From Blastopirellula marina DSM 3645 (GTDB lineage Bacteria > Planctomycetota > Planctomycetia > Pirellulales > Pirellulaceae), in contig NZ_CH672377.1 of NCBI RefSeq assembly GCF_000153105.1, positions 1,942,612 through 2,006,611 of the forward strand: DNA of 64,000 bases. Reading direction: 5' to 3'. The translations under genes were made by a program, and so were the position numbers. The notes under the pieces are model-generated. The model ran no database searches, was not told where the DNA came from, and worked only from the letters and a program-made list of their open reading frames with translations. Below, piece after piece: positions 1 through 9,567 of this stretch. Position 1 is the stretch's first letter. Every line of letters begins with the position of its first letter.

Positions 1-17
1 CCCGTGCCGGTATCGCG

Positions 18-45
18 AAGCGGAATCCCTCGCTTCCGCTTTTTG
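18..45 (+). terminator. Possible rho-independent terminator of a gene left of the window
   Basis: An 8-bp stem (AAGCGGAA at 18-25 with TTCCGCTT at 34-41) encloses an 8-nt loop and runs into five T residues. It would end a plus-strand transcript entering from the left. The stem is short, so the call is tentative. Confidence 0.4.
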
Positions 46-296
46 GCAGGTTCGCCAGAAATAGAACGCGGATGCCAAGGAGAAGGGACGGTAAGAAACG
101 AGATCCTACCAACTTGTTCAACGAGACTCGCTCCCTTTCATTATTGCGGGGAGATGCTTTTCGGGCGGACCTAGTCGATGGGCTTTGATCTTGATTTCCG
201 ACCGTGTTTTCCCGCTCTTCATCCATGGCTCGGCCATGTTCTATTCTTCGCTTCTTCAAATAGAGCAACTTCAAAACGGGCGCAACGCGCCATCAA
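46..296. other. Intergenic stretch with no recognisable gene
   Basis: Short open frames exist here (for example from 178), but none has a ribosome binding site, a recognisable family or typical composition. I see nothing supportable apart from the terminator-like hairpins on either side. Confidence 0.5.
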
Positions 297-336
297 GAAA
301 ACGAAAACGGGCGACGGTCGTGGCAACCGTCGCCCG
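297..336 (-). terminator. Terminator of the VWA lipoprotein gene
   Basis: A perfect 11-bp inverted repeat (CGGGCGACGGT at 308-318 with ACCGTCGCCCG at 326-336) has a 7-nt loop. Read on the minus strand it is followed by a T-rich stretch, 30 bp after the stop codon of the gene ending at 366. Confidence 0.7.
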
Positions 337-365
337 CTTCCTTCCCCGTCATTATGGTCGTTTGA

Positions 366-2237
366 TTACTTCTTGAGCGTCTTGGCGGCCTGGACGATCT
401 TCAGGAACTCGCCGCGATAGCTATCGTCGCCGACGTTGTTGCTGACCAGTTCGGTGATTTCGTCCAAATTCACTTTCGCGTCCTGGTCTCCTGCTCGCAG
501 CAACATGCCAAACATCGCGACTCCAGCGGCAAATTGGAAATCGCCGCTCGCTTGGGCGAAACGATTCCCTGAGTCTTTGACCCCGACCGATATCAACGAG
601 CTTTCGTCTTCGTCAGGCTGTTTGTAGCGAATCTTCAGCGTCAGCAGTTCGTCGCTGTCAGCGGCCGGCGTCACGTCGCGGGTCGCTTGATATTTCAGAT
701 CGTCCACCTTGGCGGTCGTGACCGGCGATTCGACCGAAGCCGGGACGATTTCGTAGAACGCTGTGACGCAATGTCCGGCCCCGATTTCGCCGGCGTCTTT
801 TTTGTCGTCGTTGAAATCTTCATTGGCGAGCAGACGATTTTCGTAGCCCACCAAGCGATAAGCGGCGACTTTGGTCGGGTTAAATTCGATTTGAATTTTC
901 ACATCCTTCGCAATCGTCGTTAGCGTACCGCTCATCTGTTCGACCAACACTTTTTTCGCTTCGGTGATCGTATCGATGAACGCATAGTTGCCGTTCGCTT
1001 TGCCCGAGAGCTCTTCCATCATCGCATCGTTGTGGTTGCCGGTTCCAAAACCCATCACGCTGAGGAAGACGCCGGACTTCGCTTTGTCGGCCGCCATCGT
1101 GACCAAATCGCTGGTGCTGGTGACGCCAACATTAAAGTCGCCGTCGGTGCACAGGATCACGCGATTGACGCCTCCCTTGATAAAGTTCTCGGTTGCGGCC
1201 TGGTAGGCGAGTTCGATCCCTTGCCCGCCGTTGGTCGAACCGCCGGCCTGCAGTCGATCGAGCGCCTCCATGATGGTCGACTTGTCATCGCCGTTGGTGC
1301 TATTAAGCACCATGCCGGCGGCGCCGGCGTAAACGACGATCGCGACTTTGTCGTTTTCTCCCAACTGATCGACCAGCAGCTTCATTCCTTGCTTCAGCAG
1401 CGGCAGTTTCCGCGCGTTATTCATCGAGCCGGAGACGTCGAGCAAGAAGACCAGATTGCTGGCCGGGCGCTCGGCGTTGGCGATCTCTTTTCCCTTGATG
1501 CCGATCCGCACTAAGCGATGCTCCGCGTTCCAAGGGCAAGCCGCCGCTTCCACATTCGCGGCGAAGGGTTTCTGGTCCGTGGGGGTCGCGTAGTCGTAGG
1601 TGAAGTAGTTGATCAACTCTTCCACACGTACCGCGCCTTGCGGCGGCAGTTGGTGGTAATCGATCAGGTAAGAGCGAATCTTTGAATAGGAAGCGGTATC
1701 GACGTCGATCGAGAAGGTCGACAGCGGCTCGTCCGCCACCGCACGGAACGGGTTGTTCTCGACATAGGCGAACTTGTCGCCGCCCACCCCGGGGCCTTCT
1801 CCATGACCGGCGATTCCATCTAGCTGCGGCATGAAACCAGGCGCGGCGTTTGGCTGTTCAATGCCCAATCGACGGGACTCTGTCGGCAGGGTCGCCAACC
1901 GGTCTTGTCGGGCATCGCTTCGGACCTTGCCTGCTTCTTTTTCTCGGCCGGCGACCCGATCCCGATTCATCTCTACCGCTCGCGCCGCCGGCACTGGTTG
2001 ACTCGCGACAGCGGAAAGCTCACTCGCCGGCTTGGCCTCTTGCTTGACGGACTTGTTGTTATCGGCGTAAACCGCTTCGGCTACCTTCTCCTCTCGTTCC
2101 GCGTCCAACACAACGACTGGACTCGACGAAGGCGCCGTCGCACTCGGCGCATTAGGATTTTGGTTCTGCCCGACTTGCGGCCGACAGCCGCAGACGGCGG
2201 CGACCGCCAGCAGCAATACAATTCTCGAAACTCGCAT
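366..2237 (-). CDS. VWA-domain lipoprotein, YfbK/DUF3520 type
   Basis: Exported protein of about 623 residues with a von Willebrand factor A domain. The ATG at 2237 is preferred over longer frames because GAGGGAGA lies just upstream and the product then begins with a lipoprotein signal ending in a V-C-G-C lipobox. After a low-complexity region comes the N-terminal domain usual in this family (around residues 155-230, including S-I-D-V-D-T-A-S-Y). The VWA domain follows, with the MIDAS motif D-V-S-G-S near residue 262, a later Thr in G-G-S-T-N-G-G and the Asp in C-T-D-G-D. The C-terminal part resembles DUF3520. The family is seen in many bacteria, and its substrate is unknown. It is probably a cell-envelope metal-dependent adhesion or scaffold protein. 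It is monocistronic and followed by a clear terminator. Confidence 0.88.
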   Translation of the reverse strand: MRVSRIVLLLAVAAVCGCRPQVGQNQNPNAPSATAPSSSPVVVLDAEREEKVAEAVYADNNKSVKQEAKPASELSAVASQPVPAARAVEMNRDRVAGREKEAGKVRSDARQDRLATLPTESRRLGIEQPNAAPGFMPQLDGIAGHGEGPGVGGDKFAYVENNPFRAVADEPLSTFSIDVDTASYSKIRSYLIDYHQLPPQGAVRVEELINYFTYDYATPTDQKPFAANVEAAACPWNAEHRLVRIGIKGKEIANAERPASNLVFLLDVSGSMNNARKLPLLKQGMKLLVDQLGENDKVAIVVYAGAAGMVLNSTNGDDKSTIMEALDRLQAGGSTNGGQGIELAYQAATENFIKGGVNRVILCTDGDFNVGVTSTSDLVTMAADKAKSGVFLSVMGFGTGNHNDAMMEELSGKANGNYAFIDTITEAKKVLVEQMSGTLTTIAKDVKIQIEFNPTKVAAYRLVGYENRLLANEDFNDDKKDAGEIGAGHCVTAFYEIVPASVESPVTTAKVDDLKYQATRDVTPAADSDELLTLKIRYKQPDEDESSLISVGVKDSGNRFAQASGDFQFAAGVAMFGMLLRAGDQDAKVNLDEITELVSNNVGDDSYRGEFLKIVQAAKTLKK

Positions 2238-2332
2238 TCGATTCTCCCTCGAAAAGCTGGGCTGCGCCGGCGCTAATACGAACGCGGGCAGGGGAATGTC
2301 TTGATTCACCCAGCTAGACGAGGGTCGCAGCG

Positions 2333-3802
2333 CTACGGTTTTGGAGAATTTTCGCGAGCTTCTTTTTGCGCGAGCAGCGATGCGACCAATTCTGGATGGC
2401 TCGCGGCCAGATTCTCGGTTGGATCGGCTGTCTCCCGCAGGTCGTACAGTTCCACCGTTGGCCCATCTTCCTTGGATTGTTTCACAATCAAACGATGTGT
2501 CGGCGAACGGACCGAGGTCCCGCCGCCCCAGTAGCTGAGCGAAACTTCATGCACCTGGTCGACCTGACCGGTTAAAACCGGACGCAAACTTTTGCCGTCA
2601 AGCGGGTTGGCCGTTTGCGTAAAGCGCGGCTCGCACAGGTCGATCAATGTGGGATAAAGATCGATCGAGTCGACTATCGCATCGCTGACGCTACCCGGCT
2701 TGGTGACTCCTGGCGCACGGACAATCAACGTGCTGCGGACCGTACGTTCGTAAAGCGCATGCTTGCCCCACATCGCGTACTCGCCCAGATGCCAACCATG
2801 ATCGCCCCAGACGACGACAATCGTATTTTCGGCCAGGCCGAGACGATCGACCTCATCCAACACTTTGCCGATCTGACGATCGACATACCGCACGCAGGCC
2901 AGGTAACCGCGTTTGGCGGTCAGCGCATCTTCTTTCGCGAGCGGATGTGACTTTTCGTACGGAGCGTCGTACCGATAGAACTCGCCGCTGCCAGACCAAA
3001 ACTCCGAGTTCAATTTCTCCGGCGCCGTAGGAGGCGCGACCTCGCGCTCGGCGATCGCATCCCAATCTTGTTTGGTCGCGACAAACGGCAGATGCGGCTT
3101 GATGAAACCAAGCCCCAAAAAGAACGGCTCGTCTCGATCTTTCAACTCGCCCAGCTTTTTGATCGCCGCATTGGCCAACATGCCATCGGGCAAATCTTCG
3201 TCGCGCGTCGCGGTGAACTCCAGCAAGTCTTGGCGTCCGGTTCCATCTTCCCGGTGGCTTCCTCCTTCGTAACCAAAGAAGACTCCCCAACCTCTTTTCC
3301 AGGGACCGTACGGAGTCGCCAGCTCGTCCCAAGCACCCGGCATCTCGTCTCGTCCATCCCCTTTGCCGTCATATCCAAACACCTTGCCATCGGCGGTGTG
3401 CGAGATCTTGCCGATGCAAACGGTGTGATAGCCGTTGCGACGGAAAAGCTCTGGCATCGTTTGCGCGCCCGGCAATTGCTGGGGCGAAAGTTTGTTCCTG
3501 CCGGAATAGAACGCGGTGTTCGCCATCGCGCGGGTATTCACCGGACTGCGCCCGGTCAAAAGCGCAAAGCGAGACGCTCCGCAGGTCGGGACTTGAACAT
3601 AGTGCCGTCGAAACAACATCCCTTGCGCCGCCAATTGATCCAGACGAGGGCTTTCGACATAGGGCAATCCATAGCAGCCCAGCTCGGTCCGCAAGTCGTC
3701 CACGGCGATCAGCAAGACATTGGGCTGCTTTTCGGCCGCGACAACCGACGTAGCGACAAAGAGAGTTAGCGCCGCAAAGAGATAATAGGGACGTGAGAAC
3801 AT
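2333..3802 (-). CDS. Secreted sulfatase, iduronate-2-sulfatase-like
   Basis: Type I formylglycine-dependent sulfatase of 489 residues, expected to hydrolyse sulfate esters, probably on polysaccharides, in the periplasm. The start at 3802 gives a clean signal peptide ending V-V-A-A, whereas the frame extends upstream without one. Metal-binding A-V-D-D-L-R follows at about residues 33-38. The catalytic signature is C74-G-A-S-R78, the Cys being the residue converted to formylglycine. Later K-x-S-H-T and W-G-D-H-G-W-H match the iduronate-2-sulfatase group (S1_7-like by eye). The third position of the signature is Ala rather than the commoner Pro, which is tolerated in some sulfatases. Its actual substrate cannot be deduced. 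Confidence 0.92.
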   Translation of the reverse strand: MFSRPYYLFAALTLFVATSVVAAEKQPNVLLIAVDDLRTELGCYGLPYVESPRLDQLAAQGMLFRRHYVQVPTCGASRFALLTGRSPVNTRAMANTAFYSGRNKLSPQQLPGAQTMPELFRRNGYHTVCIGKISHTADGKVFGYDGKGDGRDEMPGAWDELATPYGPWKRGWGVFFGYEGGSHREDGTGRQDLLEFTATRDEDLPDGMLANAAIKKLGELKDRDEPFFLGLGFIKPHLPFVATKQDWDAIAEREVAPPTAPEKLNSEFWSGSGEFYRYDAPYEKSHPLAKEDALTAKRGYLACVRYVDRQIGKVLDEVDRLGLAENTIVVVWGDHGWHLGEYAMWGKHALYERTVRSTLIVRAPGVTKPGSVSDAIVDSIDLYPTLIDLCEPRFTQTANPLDGKSLRPVLTGQVDQVHEVSLSYWGGGTSVRSPTHRLIVKQSKEDGPTVELYDLRETADPTENLAASHPELVASLLAQKEARENSPKP

Positions 3803-3970
3803 AGCGAGACTCCGCAAACAGGTGGGGCCGAAGGGTCCCACTATCTTAGTCAAATTGTCACGGAATGTCGCGGCGCACGGGGGGAAGCGCAGCGCAACGC
3901 TTGTCGCGCGACGAAAGAGCGCGTAGAGTTGAGCGGCGCCTTTGTTCCTTCCGCCGCAAGAGATGACGCC

Positions 3971-5038
3971 ATGACGAGCAAATATATCGAATCCCTGGTC
4001 TCCGATCCGATCGCAAATTATCCCGCCGCGACGGTCGCCAGTTTCGATCCGACCCGCGGCGATCTGCCGCGTCGAGAACTTGATCCAGAGCGTCTGGTCG
4101 CCTACCTGGAGAATCTGGCGCATGCCGGCGCGGCGGCCGTCTTGCTAGCCGCATCAACCGGACAAGGGCATCTGCGGACCGTGGACGAACTAGCCCAATG
4201 GTTCGCCGCAGCGGGCAAGGCCAAGGTCGGCGAGATGGTGAAGATGGCCCTGCTTCGTCCCGAAGATGGCGAAGAAGCGAACGCGCGGCTTTTGGACGTC
4301 ATCGTCGAGCAAGAGATTCCCGTCGTCTTCTTGCGTCCCGGCGCCAATCTGCCGGCCGGCGCTAGCAATGCGGAAGTGGTCGACAACATGGCGCCGCTGC
4401 TGAAACAAACGGCTGCTGCGGGGCGCGCTATCGGCGTCTATTCGATCTCGGATGTCAGCGGCGTGCCGTTAACGGCCGCCGCGACCGAACAACTGCTCGA
4501 CCTGCCAGGCGGAGAGCGAATCGTCGCCGCCAAAATCACCGAAGCCGACTACGACGCTAGCACGCTGCAATACTTGAATAGCCCGCGACTGACAAAGCTG
4601 AAGATCGTCCAAGGCTGGGATCCGCATCTCGCCCGAGCGCTGCAAGACGGGCCGAAGCACGACATCGAAGGTCGCCAGCGCGTAGGAGTCACATCCGGTC
4701 CGATGTCGCTCGCCGTCTATCAATACAAGTTTTTACTGCAAGCCGCCGCCGAGCAGCGCTGGAACGAAGTCGCGCAGTCGCAAGCGGCCGTTACGGCGCT
4801 CTTCGCCGCGATGCAAGACGATCCGCAAAAGTTCGCCGACTTGCAACGCGCCAAAGTGATTATGGGCCTTGGCCAACCGCTGGTCAGCGAGGTAACGGAC
4901 GAACAGATCAACCGCGTCTTCACCGCGCTCGAAAGCTTACCCCGCGCCGAAGACCGCCGCCGTTTGGCGTGGAGTCTCGACCTGATGGAAGACGGGCCGT
5001 ATCACGAGCGATTGGCGGCGCTGGCCGACGCGACGTAG
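3971..5038 (+). CDS. Dihydrodipicolinate synthase (DapA)-family lyase/aldolase
   Basis: Cytoplasmic (beta/alpha)8 protein of 355 residues in the DHDPS/N-acetylneuraminate lyase superfamily. These enzymes form a Schiff base with a lysine and cleave or form pyruvate or related carbon-carbon bonds. The start at 3971 is chosen because the family homology begins there and AAGAGA lies upstream. The putative Schiff-base lysine is K188 in V-A-A-K-I-T-E-A-D. The usual Y-N-x-P motif is replaced by V-Y-S-I-S-D-V-S-G, so it is probably not the biosynthetic DapA. It lies between a sulfatase and a multihaem dehydrogenase fusion, which fits a catabolic aldolase for a sugar acid. This role is inferred from context. 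Confidence 0.78.
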   Translation: MTSKYIESLVSDPIANYPAATVASFDPTRGDLPRRELDPERLVAYLENLAHAGAAAVLLAASTGQGHLRTVDELAQWFAAAGKAKVGEMVKMALLRPEDGEEANARLLDVIVEQEIPVVFLRPGANLPAGASNAEVVDNMAPLLKQTAAAGRAIGVYSISDVSGVPLTAAATEQLLDLPGGERIVAAKITEADYDASTLQYLNSPRLTKLKIVQGWDPHLARALQDGPKHDIEGRQRVGVTSGPMSLAVYQYKFLLQAAAEQRWNEVAQSQAAVTALFAAMQDDPQKFADLQRAKVIMGLGQPLVSEVTDEQINRVFTALESLPRAEDRRRLAWSLDLMEDGPYHERLAALADAT

Positions 5039-5162
5039 CGTTTTTAATTCCTCTTCGTAGCCCGCCAGCGCGAGTTTTGTTTTGAAATTGTGCTATTTCG
5101 AACCATTCGCGCAACTTCAAACCTCACGTCGTGAGCGAAGGTGACATTTTTTTCGGGTGCGC

Positions 5163-8100
5163 CTACTTCGTGGGAATCACGTTCAACGTGTAATGCGCTT
5201 CGGCCGGGAAGAGCTTCTTGCCTTCGCCGGCGACGCTGTCATCGACATGCAACTCGTACACGAATCCGGCGCGTAGCTCTTCCAGCCGCAAGCGGACTTC
5301 CCGTTTGTCGGCGCTGACTTCGAGCAGGTCGATCGTCTCAGGGCGCGAGTCAATATCGTCGCCGCCATACGCAGGCGTGGACTGACGACGATACGAGTTG
5401 AGCGTATAGCTCCGCTTGTCGGCGGCGGCCGGTGCGTTGATCGGTTGCGTAAAGCGAATCACAAAGCCGTCGCTGGTCGCGCGGACTTCATCGATTCCGC
5501 TCGGCATCGTCGTTTCCTGCGGTCGCATCTTCACCAGCGAGCCGACGTTGGCGCCTCCGCCCCAGCCGCCTTCGCGCATGTTGCCGATCACCAATTCTCC
5601 GCTCGGCGAGACGGCGCAGGCGATCGGCCCGAGCAGCGCGTTCTTCACCTCGTCGCCGGGATCGTGGGTAAAGGGATAGATCGCTCCTTGAATGGCGTCG
5701 CCCACATGATCCAGACTCATGCGAACCAATCGTCGCGTGTCGTACTCGCAGCCGATCAGGTCGCCTTCAAACGGGCCGAAATAGTCTTCGTTGATCTGTC
5801 GCCGCAGCGCCGCCGGCGTTTCTAAGAAACAGATGCCGTTCACGCTGCGCGTCCAAGGATGCGGAATCGCGATCGCCGGCGTCGTCTCTTCCGGCGCAAA
5901 GCCGGGCCGGCGGTCGATTTTGTTGATAAATCCGTATCGCTTGCCCGGCACGATATGGTTCAATTCGTTGAAGGGGTTGTAGTTCCCTTGATTGTCGGTG
6001 ACAAACAGTTCGCCAGCTTGGTTTCGAGCGATCCCAATCGGAAAGCGATGTCCCGCAGTAAGTTCTTCAATCTTAAAATAGCTCGGATCGTCGGCGGTCG
6101 GCTTGCGCGGGATCAGCTTCAGCACGACTCCGCGCCACTTGGAAGCGGCCTGCGAGCGGCCATCTTGCTGACAAGCGGTCGAGACGTAGTAGGCGCCGTC
6201 ACTATCTTGCGGCAGTCCCATCGCCCAATCGTGATAGTCGGCCGTATGTCCCCAACCATCGACCAGCGTTTCGATCCGCTCGACATGTCCGGCGTCGTCG
6301 TGGAAGATCCGGAGCAACGAATATTTGTTGATCACATCGAGATAGCCTTCGTAAGCAGCCAGACCAAACGGCGCCGCCAACTCGATATCAAGCGGGATCA
6401 GCGTTTCTTGTTTTCCATCTCCATCGGCGTCGCGGACCAGCCAGATTCGCCCCTTGAGCGACGCGACCACCATGTCCCCGTTCGGCCGCCAGGCGATCGC
6501 CGTCGGCATCAGTTCGACCGTCAGCGGCAAGCGCTGCGCTGACCAACCCGGCGTGATCGTCAACTCGGCCGCCGCGGCGATCGACGGCTCCAACTGCGGT
6601 CGCGGCGGATAGCGATCTGTAGGCAAGCTCGATAGATAGCGGGCCGAAAAGTTCGCTTCCTGACCGGCCGGCGCGATTTGCACGACGCCGGACGCCAGCA
6701 GCTTGGCGTCGCCGGCGACCGAGATCGACAGTTTTTGTTTGGCGATCGTCAGCGTATCGCCGCTGATTTCGGCCGTTTGCGTCTGTTTAGAATCGAGCAA
6801 CCGCAGCGCCAGTTGATAGCCGGATGGCGTCTGTTTGACTTGGAACGAGCGAACGAATCCATGGGCCCCTTGTTCGTCCCAGATCGGCGTGATGGTTTGT
6901 CGCACTAGCACCGTTTGCGGATTCTCTTTGCCAAACGTCAGACGATAGTCGGCCGAAACGCCGCCGTCGCTGTTGCGCCGCCAACGGTCGACGCTGGTGA
7001 TAAACTGGCCCGTCGTCTGTGGCGCGAGCGACTTTCCGTTGGGCTGAACCAGCGCGAGTTCCGGCGTATCATCACCGACGGCCAGCAACTCGGCCCCGGC
7101 CAATTCCCAGAACCATGATTTCCCTTCGCTCCGCTCATACGCGGCGTCCCCTAATGTCCACGACGCCAGACGACCTGTTTCGAGATCAAACAACACGTTG
7201 TGCCGGTTCGGCAATCCAACGAGCAGCGGCTTGATGAATTGCAAATTGCGATCGACGTCGCGCAGGACGTCGGTCAACACCAGCGCGGTTTCGTTATCGC
7301 TGACGATACCGCTGCGGCGGGCCACGCGCACCGGGTTCGGTTTCGGCGGCTGAAAGCCGGGCGTGTTCAACACGCGCCAGACGGCGGCCAGTTGATCATC
7401 GATCTCGTCATGCAACACGCCGCTAACCGGAACTGTCACGCTCGGCATTTCCATCTGCGGCACGATGCGCGCCGGTTTTCGCACCCAACGATCAAACCAG
7501 TCGCGCCGAATCCGATCTCCCAACATCGAGAGAGTCGGCCCCTTTGCGTTAAGCGGCGCGTCCGACGGCCGCCAATCGCCGACCGCATGGCAGCTGGTGC
7601 AGTTGAACCCGTCGCCGCCAACTAGCCGCTCGCCGGCGATCGCCAGCGCCGCTGGATCGACTTCCGACGGGCGCCCTACCAGCGGATGTGCGGGGATCCG
7701 ATCTTGTTCGACCAGATAGTCCTTGATCGCGGTCAACTCCGTATCCTGGAGTCGGAACCGCGGCATCTGCACTTTGAGCCAAGGACGATGGACCGGGTCT
7801 TTACGCAGAATGATGTCCATCAGCGCCTGGTCATGCAGTTTGTCTCCCACGCTGTTGAGTGATGGAGGAGTGAGCGTAGGCAATACCGCGCTGAGCGCCG
7901 AATCGGCGGCCGCCGCCTGCGCGGCGATTGGCGCTAAGCCTTTGCCGACGCCGCGAGCATGACACGCAAGGCAATTACGCTCGCGGACAATTTGAGCGCC
8001 GGAAATTGCGGCCGCAGCGGTTCCCTTATCCGGCGCCTTCTGACGCAGATAGATCCGAATCGCTTCCTGTTCATCCGCCGACAGGAGATAGCCGGGATGC

Positions 8101-9356
8101 TTTTCGACGGTGGGCGCCGCCAGGCAAGCGTCATGCCACAAGTCGCCAGAGGTCAAAGTCGATAACGGCTTCCGCTGGTCGTCTTTCAAATCGCCTGGCA
8201 AGCGGTGACATGCGTCACAGCGATTGGCCAGGACAAGGTCGCGGCCTTGCTTCACTTTGAGCGAGTTTGGCTTTTTCTGCGGCGTCGAAGCGAGTTTGCC
8301 CGACTTCGAGAGCGTCGCCAGGTAGGCGGCTAAATGCTTGCGAGAATCGCCATCGAGTTGATAAACGGGCATCCGGTGATCGGCGTTCAACGCCGCTGGG
8401 TCTTCCAGCCATTTGGCGAAAAAGTGGGGCGGTCGCTTGGCGGCGATATCGCTGAGGTCCCCTCCGCTAAAAGGTCCGGCCGCGCCCAACTCTCCCACGC
8501 GATGACAGGCCAAACAGCCGAGCGACTCAAACATTCGTTTGCCGCTACCGACCGAGCCCCCCTTGTCAGGCTTTCCTTTTGCTCCCACCATGTCCGACTC
8601 GGCCACCAGATACGCGGCGATCGCTTCGGCGTCCCCTTGGGGCAGGTTGTAGTGCGGCATCTTGCGGGTCGATGCGTCGCTTTCGTTGGCGGCGCTCATC
8701 AGTCGATCGACAATCCAAGGTTGCGACAGATGACCGGCGACCCGGTTCAGCGCCGGTGCTGGAAGTTCGGCCGAGCGATCTCCACCATGGCAAGCGCCGC
8801 AGCGATGCGATCGCACTAGATCTCGCCCGGTGTCAAACGGCTGTGCGAACGTATCGTCAATTTCATGGAAGAGCCACTCCGGCGTGATCGGCTCTAGCGT
8901 GTAATCGGGCCCGGCCCAATAGATGGCAATCTGCGCGTCGGGGGATGTTTTCGTGAATTCGACCTGCAGCGGGTGCCAGTCAAACTTCAGATCAATCGAT
9001 TCGGCGGTCAGCCAACCCGGCCTCTTCGCTTCGGCGTCCAGCACGACTTCGTCTTCGATCAGGATCCGGACTTTCCCTTGCGCGTAAACATACAGCGTGT
9101 AAGGGCCCGGCGTTTTGGTCAGCAGCAATCCGTCCCACTTGGCGGCGAACTTGCCGCCGCTCACCCGAGCGTCGGGCGCCGCAGCGCCAAAGTGGAATGC
9201 GATCTGCGGATCGATCCGGCGACATTTTGTTCCGTCGGCGGCGACGTAATCGGCGATCAACCCCGAAGCGAACTCATCTTCAAATTGGGCCGAAACAAGC
9301 GAAACCGAACCGCAAACAAACAAGCAGACGACGGCGAAAATGCGATAGGCAGGCAT
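5163..9356 (-). CDS. PA14 / five-haem cytochrome c / PVC-type dehydrogenase fusion
   Basis: Very large exported protein of about 1397 residues. The ATG at 9356 opens a signal peptide ending L-V-S-A; an in-frame TTG at 9368 is less likely. A PA14-like sugar-binding region occupies about residues 27-165. Five CxxCH haem sites follow: C-G-A-C-H (~184), C-L-A-C-H (~280), C-D-A-C-H (~379), C-L-A-C-H (~460) and C-T-S-C-H (~585). Residues ~700-900 form a beta-rich region, then comes a PVC-type membrane-bound dehydrogenase propeller (~930-1290) and a short Ig-like tail. These planctomycete proteins are thought to oxidise sugars or related substrates in the periplasm and pass electrons to c-type haems. 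Five haems joined to PA14 is an elaborate version. It is divergent from the sulfatase at 9568. Confidence 0.88.
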   Translation of the reverse strand: MPAYRIFAVVCLFVCGSVSLVSAQFEDEFASGLIADYVAADGTKCRRIDPQIAFHFGAAAPDARVSGGKFAAKWDGLLLTKTPGPYTLYVYAQGKVRILIEDEVVLDAEAKRPGWLTAESIDLKFDWHPLQVEFTKTSPDAQIAIYWAGPDYTLEPITPEWLFHEIDDTFAQPFDTGRDLVRSHRCGACHGGDRSAELPAPALNRVAGHLSQPWIVDRLMSAANESDASTRKMPHYNLPQGDAEAIAAYLVAESDMVGAKGKPDKGGSVGSGKRMFESLGCLACHRVGELGAAGPFSGGDLSDIAAKRPPHFFAKWLEDPAALNADHRMPVYQLDGDSRKHLAAYLATLSKSGKLASTPQKKPNSLKVKQGRDLVLANRCDACHRLPGDLKDDQRKPLSTLTSGDLWHDACLAAPTVEKHPGYLLSADEQEAIRIYLRQKAPDKGTAAAAISGAQIVRERNCLACHARGVGKGLAPIAAQAAAADSALSAVLPTLTPPSLNSVGDKLHDQALMDIILRKDPVHRPWLKVQMPRFRLQDTELTAIKDYLVEQDRIPAHPLVGRPSEVDPAALAIAGERLVGGDGFNCTSCHAVGDWRPSDAPLNAKGPTLSMLGDRIRRDWFDRWVRKPARIVPQMEMPSVTVPVSGVLHDEIDDQLAAVWRVLNTPGFQPPKPNPVRVARRSGIVSDNETALVLTDVLRDVDRNLQFIKPLLVGLPNRHNVLFDLETGRLASWTLGDAAYERSEGKSWFWELAGAELLAVGDDTPELALVQPNGKSLAPQTTGQFITSVDRWRRNSDGGVSADYRLTFGKENPQTVLVRQTITPIWDEQGAHGFVRSFQVKQTPSGYQLALRLLDSKQTQTAEISGDTLTIAKQKLSISVAGDAKLLASGVVQIAPAGQEANFSARYLSSLPTDRYPPRPQLEPSIAAAAELTITPGWSAQRLPLTVELMPTAIAWRPNGDMVVASLKGRIWLVRDADGDGKQETLIPLDIELAAPFGLAAYEGYLDVINKYSLLRIFHDDAGHVERIETLVDGWGHTADYHDWAMGLPQDSDGAYYVSTACQQDGRSQAASKWRGVVLKLIPRKPTADDPSYFKIEELTAGHRFPIGIARNQAGELFVTDNQGNYNPFNELNHIVPGKRYGFINKIDRRPGFAPEETTPAIAIPHPWTRSVNGICFLETPAALRRQINEDYFGPFEGDLIGCEYDTRRLVRMSLDHVGDAIQGAIYPFTHDPGDEVKNALLGPIACAVSPSGELVIGNMREGGWGGGANVGSLVKMRPQETTMPSGIDEVRATSDGFVIRFTQPINAPAAADKRSYTLNSYRRQSTPAYGGDDIDSRPETIDLLEVSADKREVRLRLEELRAGFVYELHVDDSVAGEGKKLFPAEAHYTLNVIPTK

Positions 9357-9476
9357 GATGAACCGCAAATAAGGAAGGAGGATAGAGCGGGGTCTACGGC
9401 GTTTCCAGTCTACTACGCCGCAACATGAATTGCACTTGATCTCTCGTGATATTAAAAATAAACGAAACCCGTTAAA

Positions 9477-9511
9477 AGCCCAGGCGTTCGCAAACGGTTT
9501 CCGCCTGGGCT
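9477..9511. repeat. Inverted repeat between two divergent genes
   Basis: Perfect 10-bp arms AGCCCAGGCG (9477-9486) and CGCCTGGGCT (9502-9511) enclose a 15-nt spacer. They sit between the start codons of the divergent cytochrome fusion (9356) and sulfatase (9568). The position suits an operator or an mRNA leader structure better than a terminator, because only four T residues follow on the minus strand. Confidence 0.55.
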
Positions 9512-9567
9512 AAACTTGAGCGTGATCGTCGCCTTGAGTTCATGATACCCTGCCTTGCGAGTCTGTG

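Noticed and set aside
178..420. Plus-strand frame of 80 codons at the left edge
   Set aside because: It runs antisense into the end of the VWA gene and through its terminator hairpin, with no ribosome site or family.
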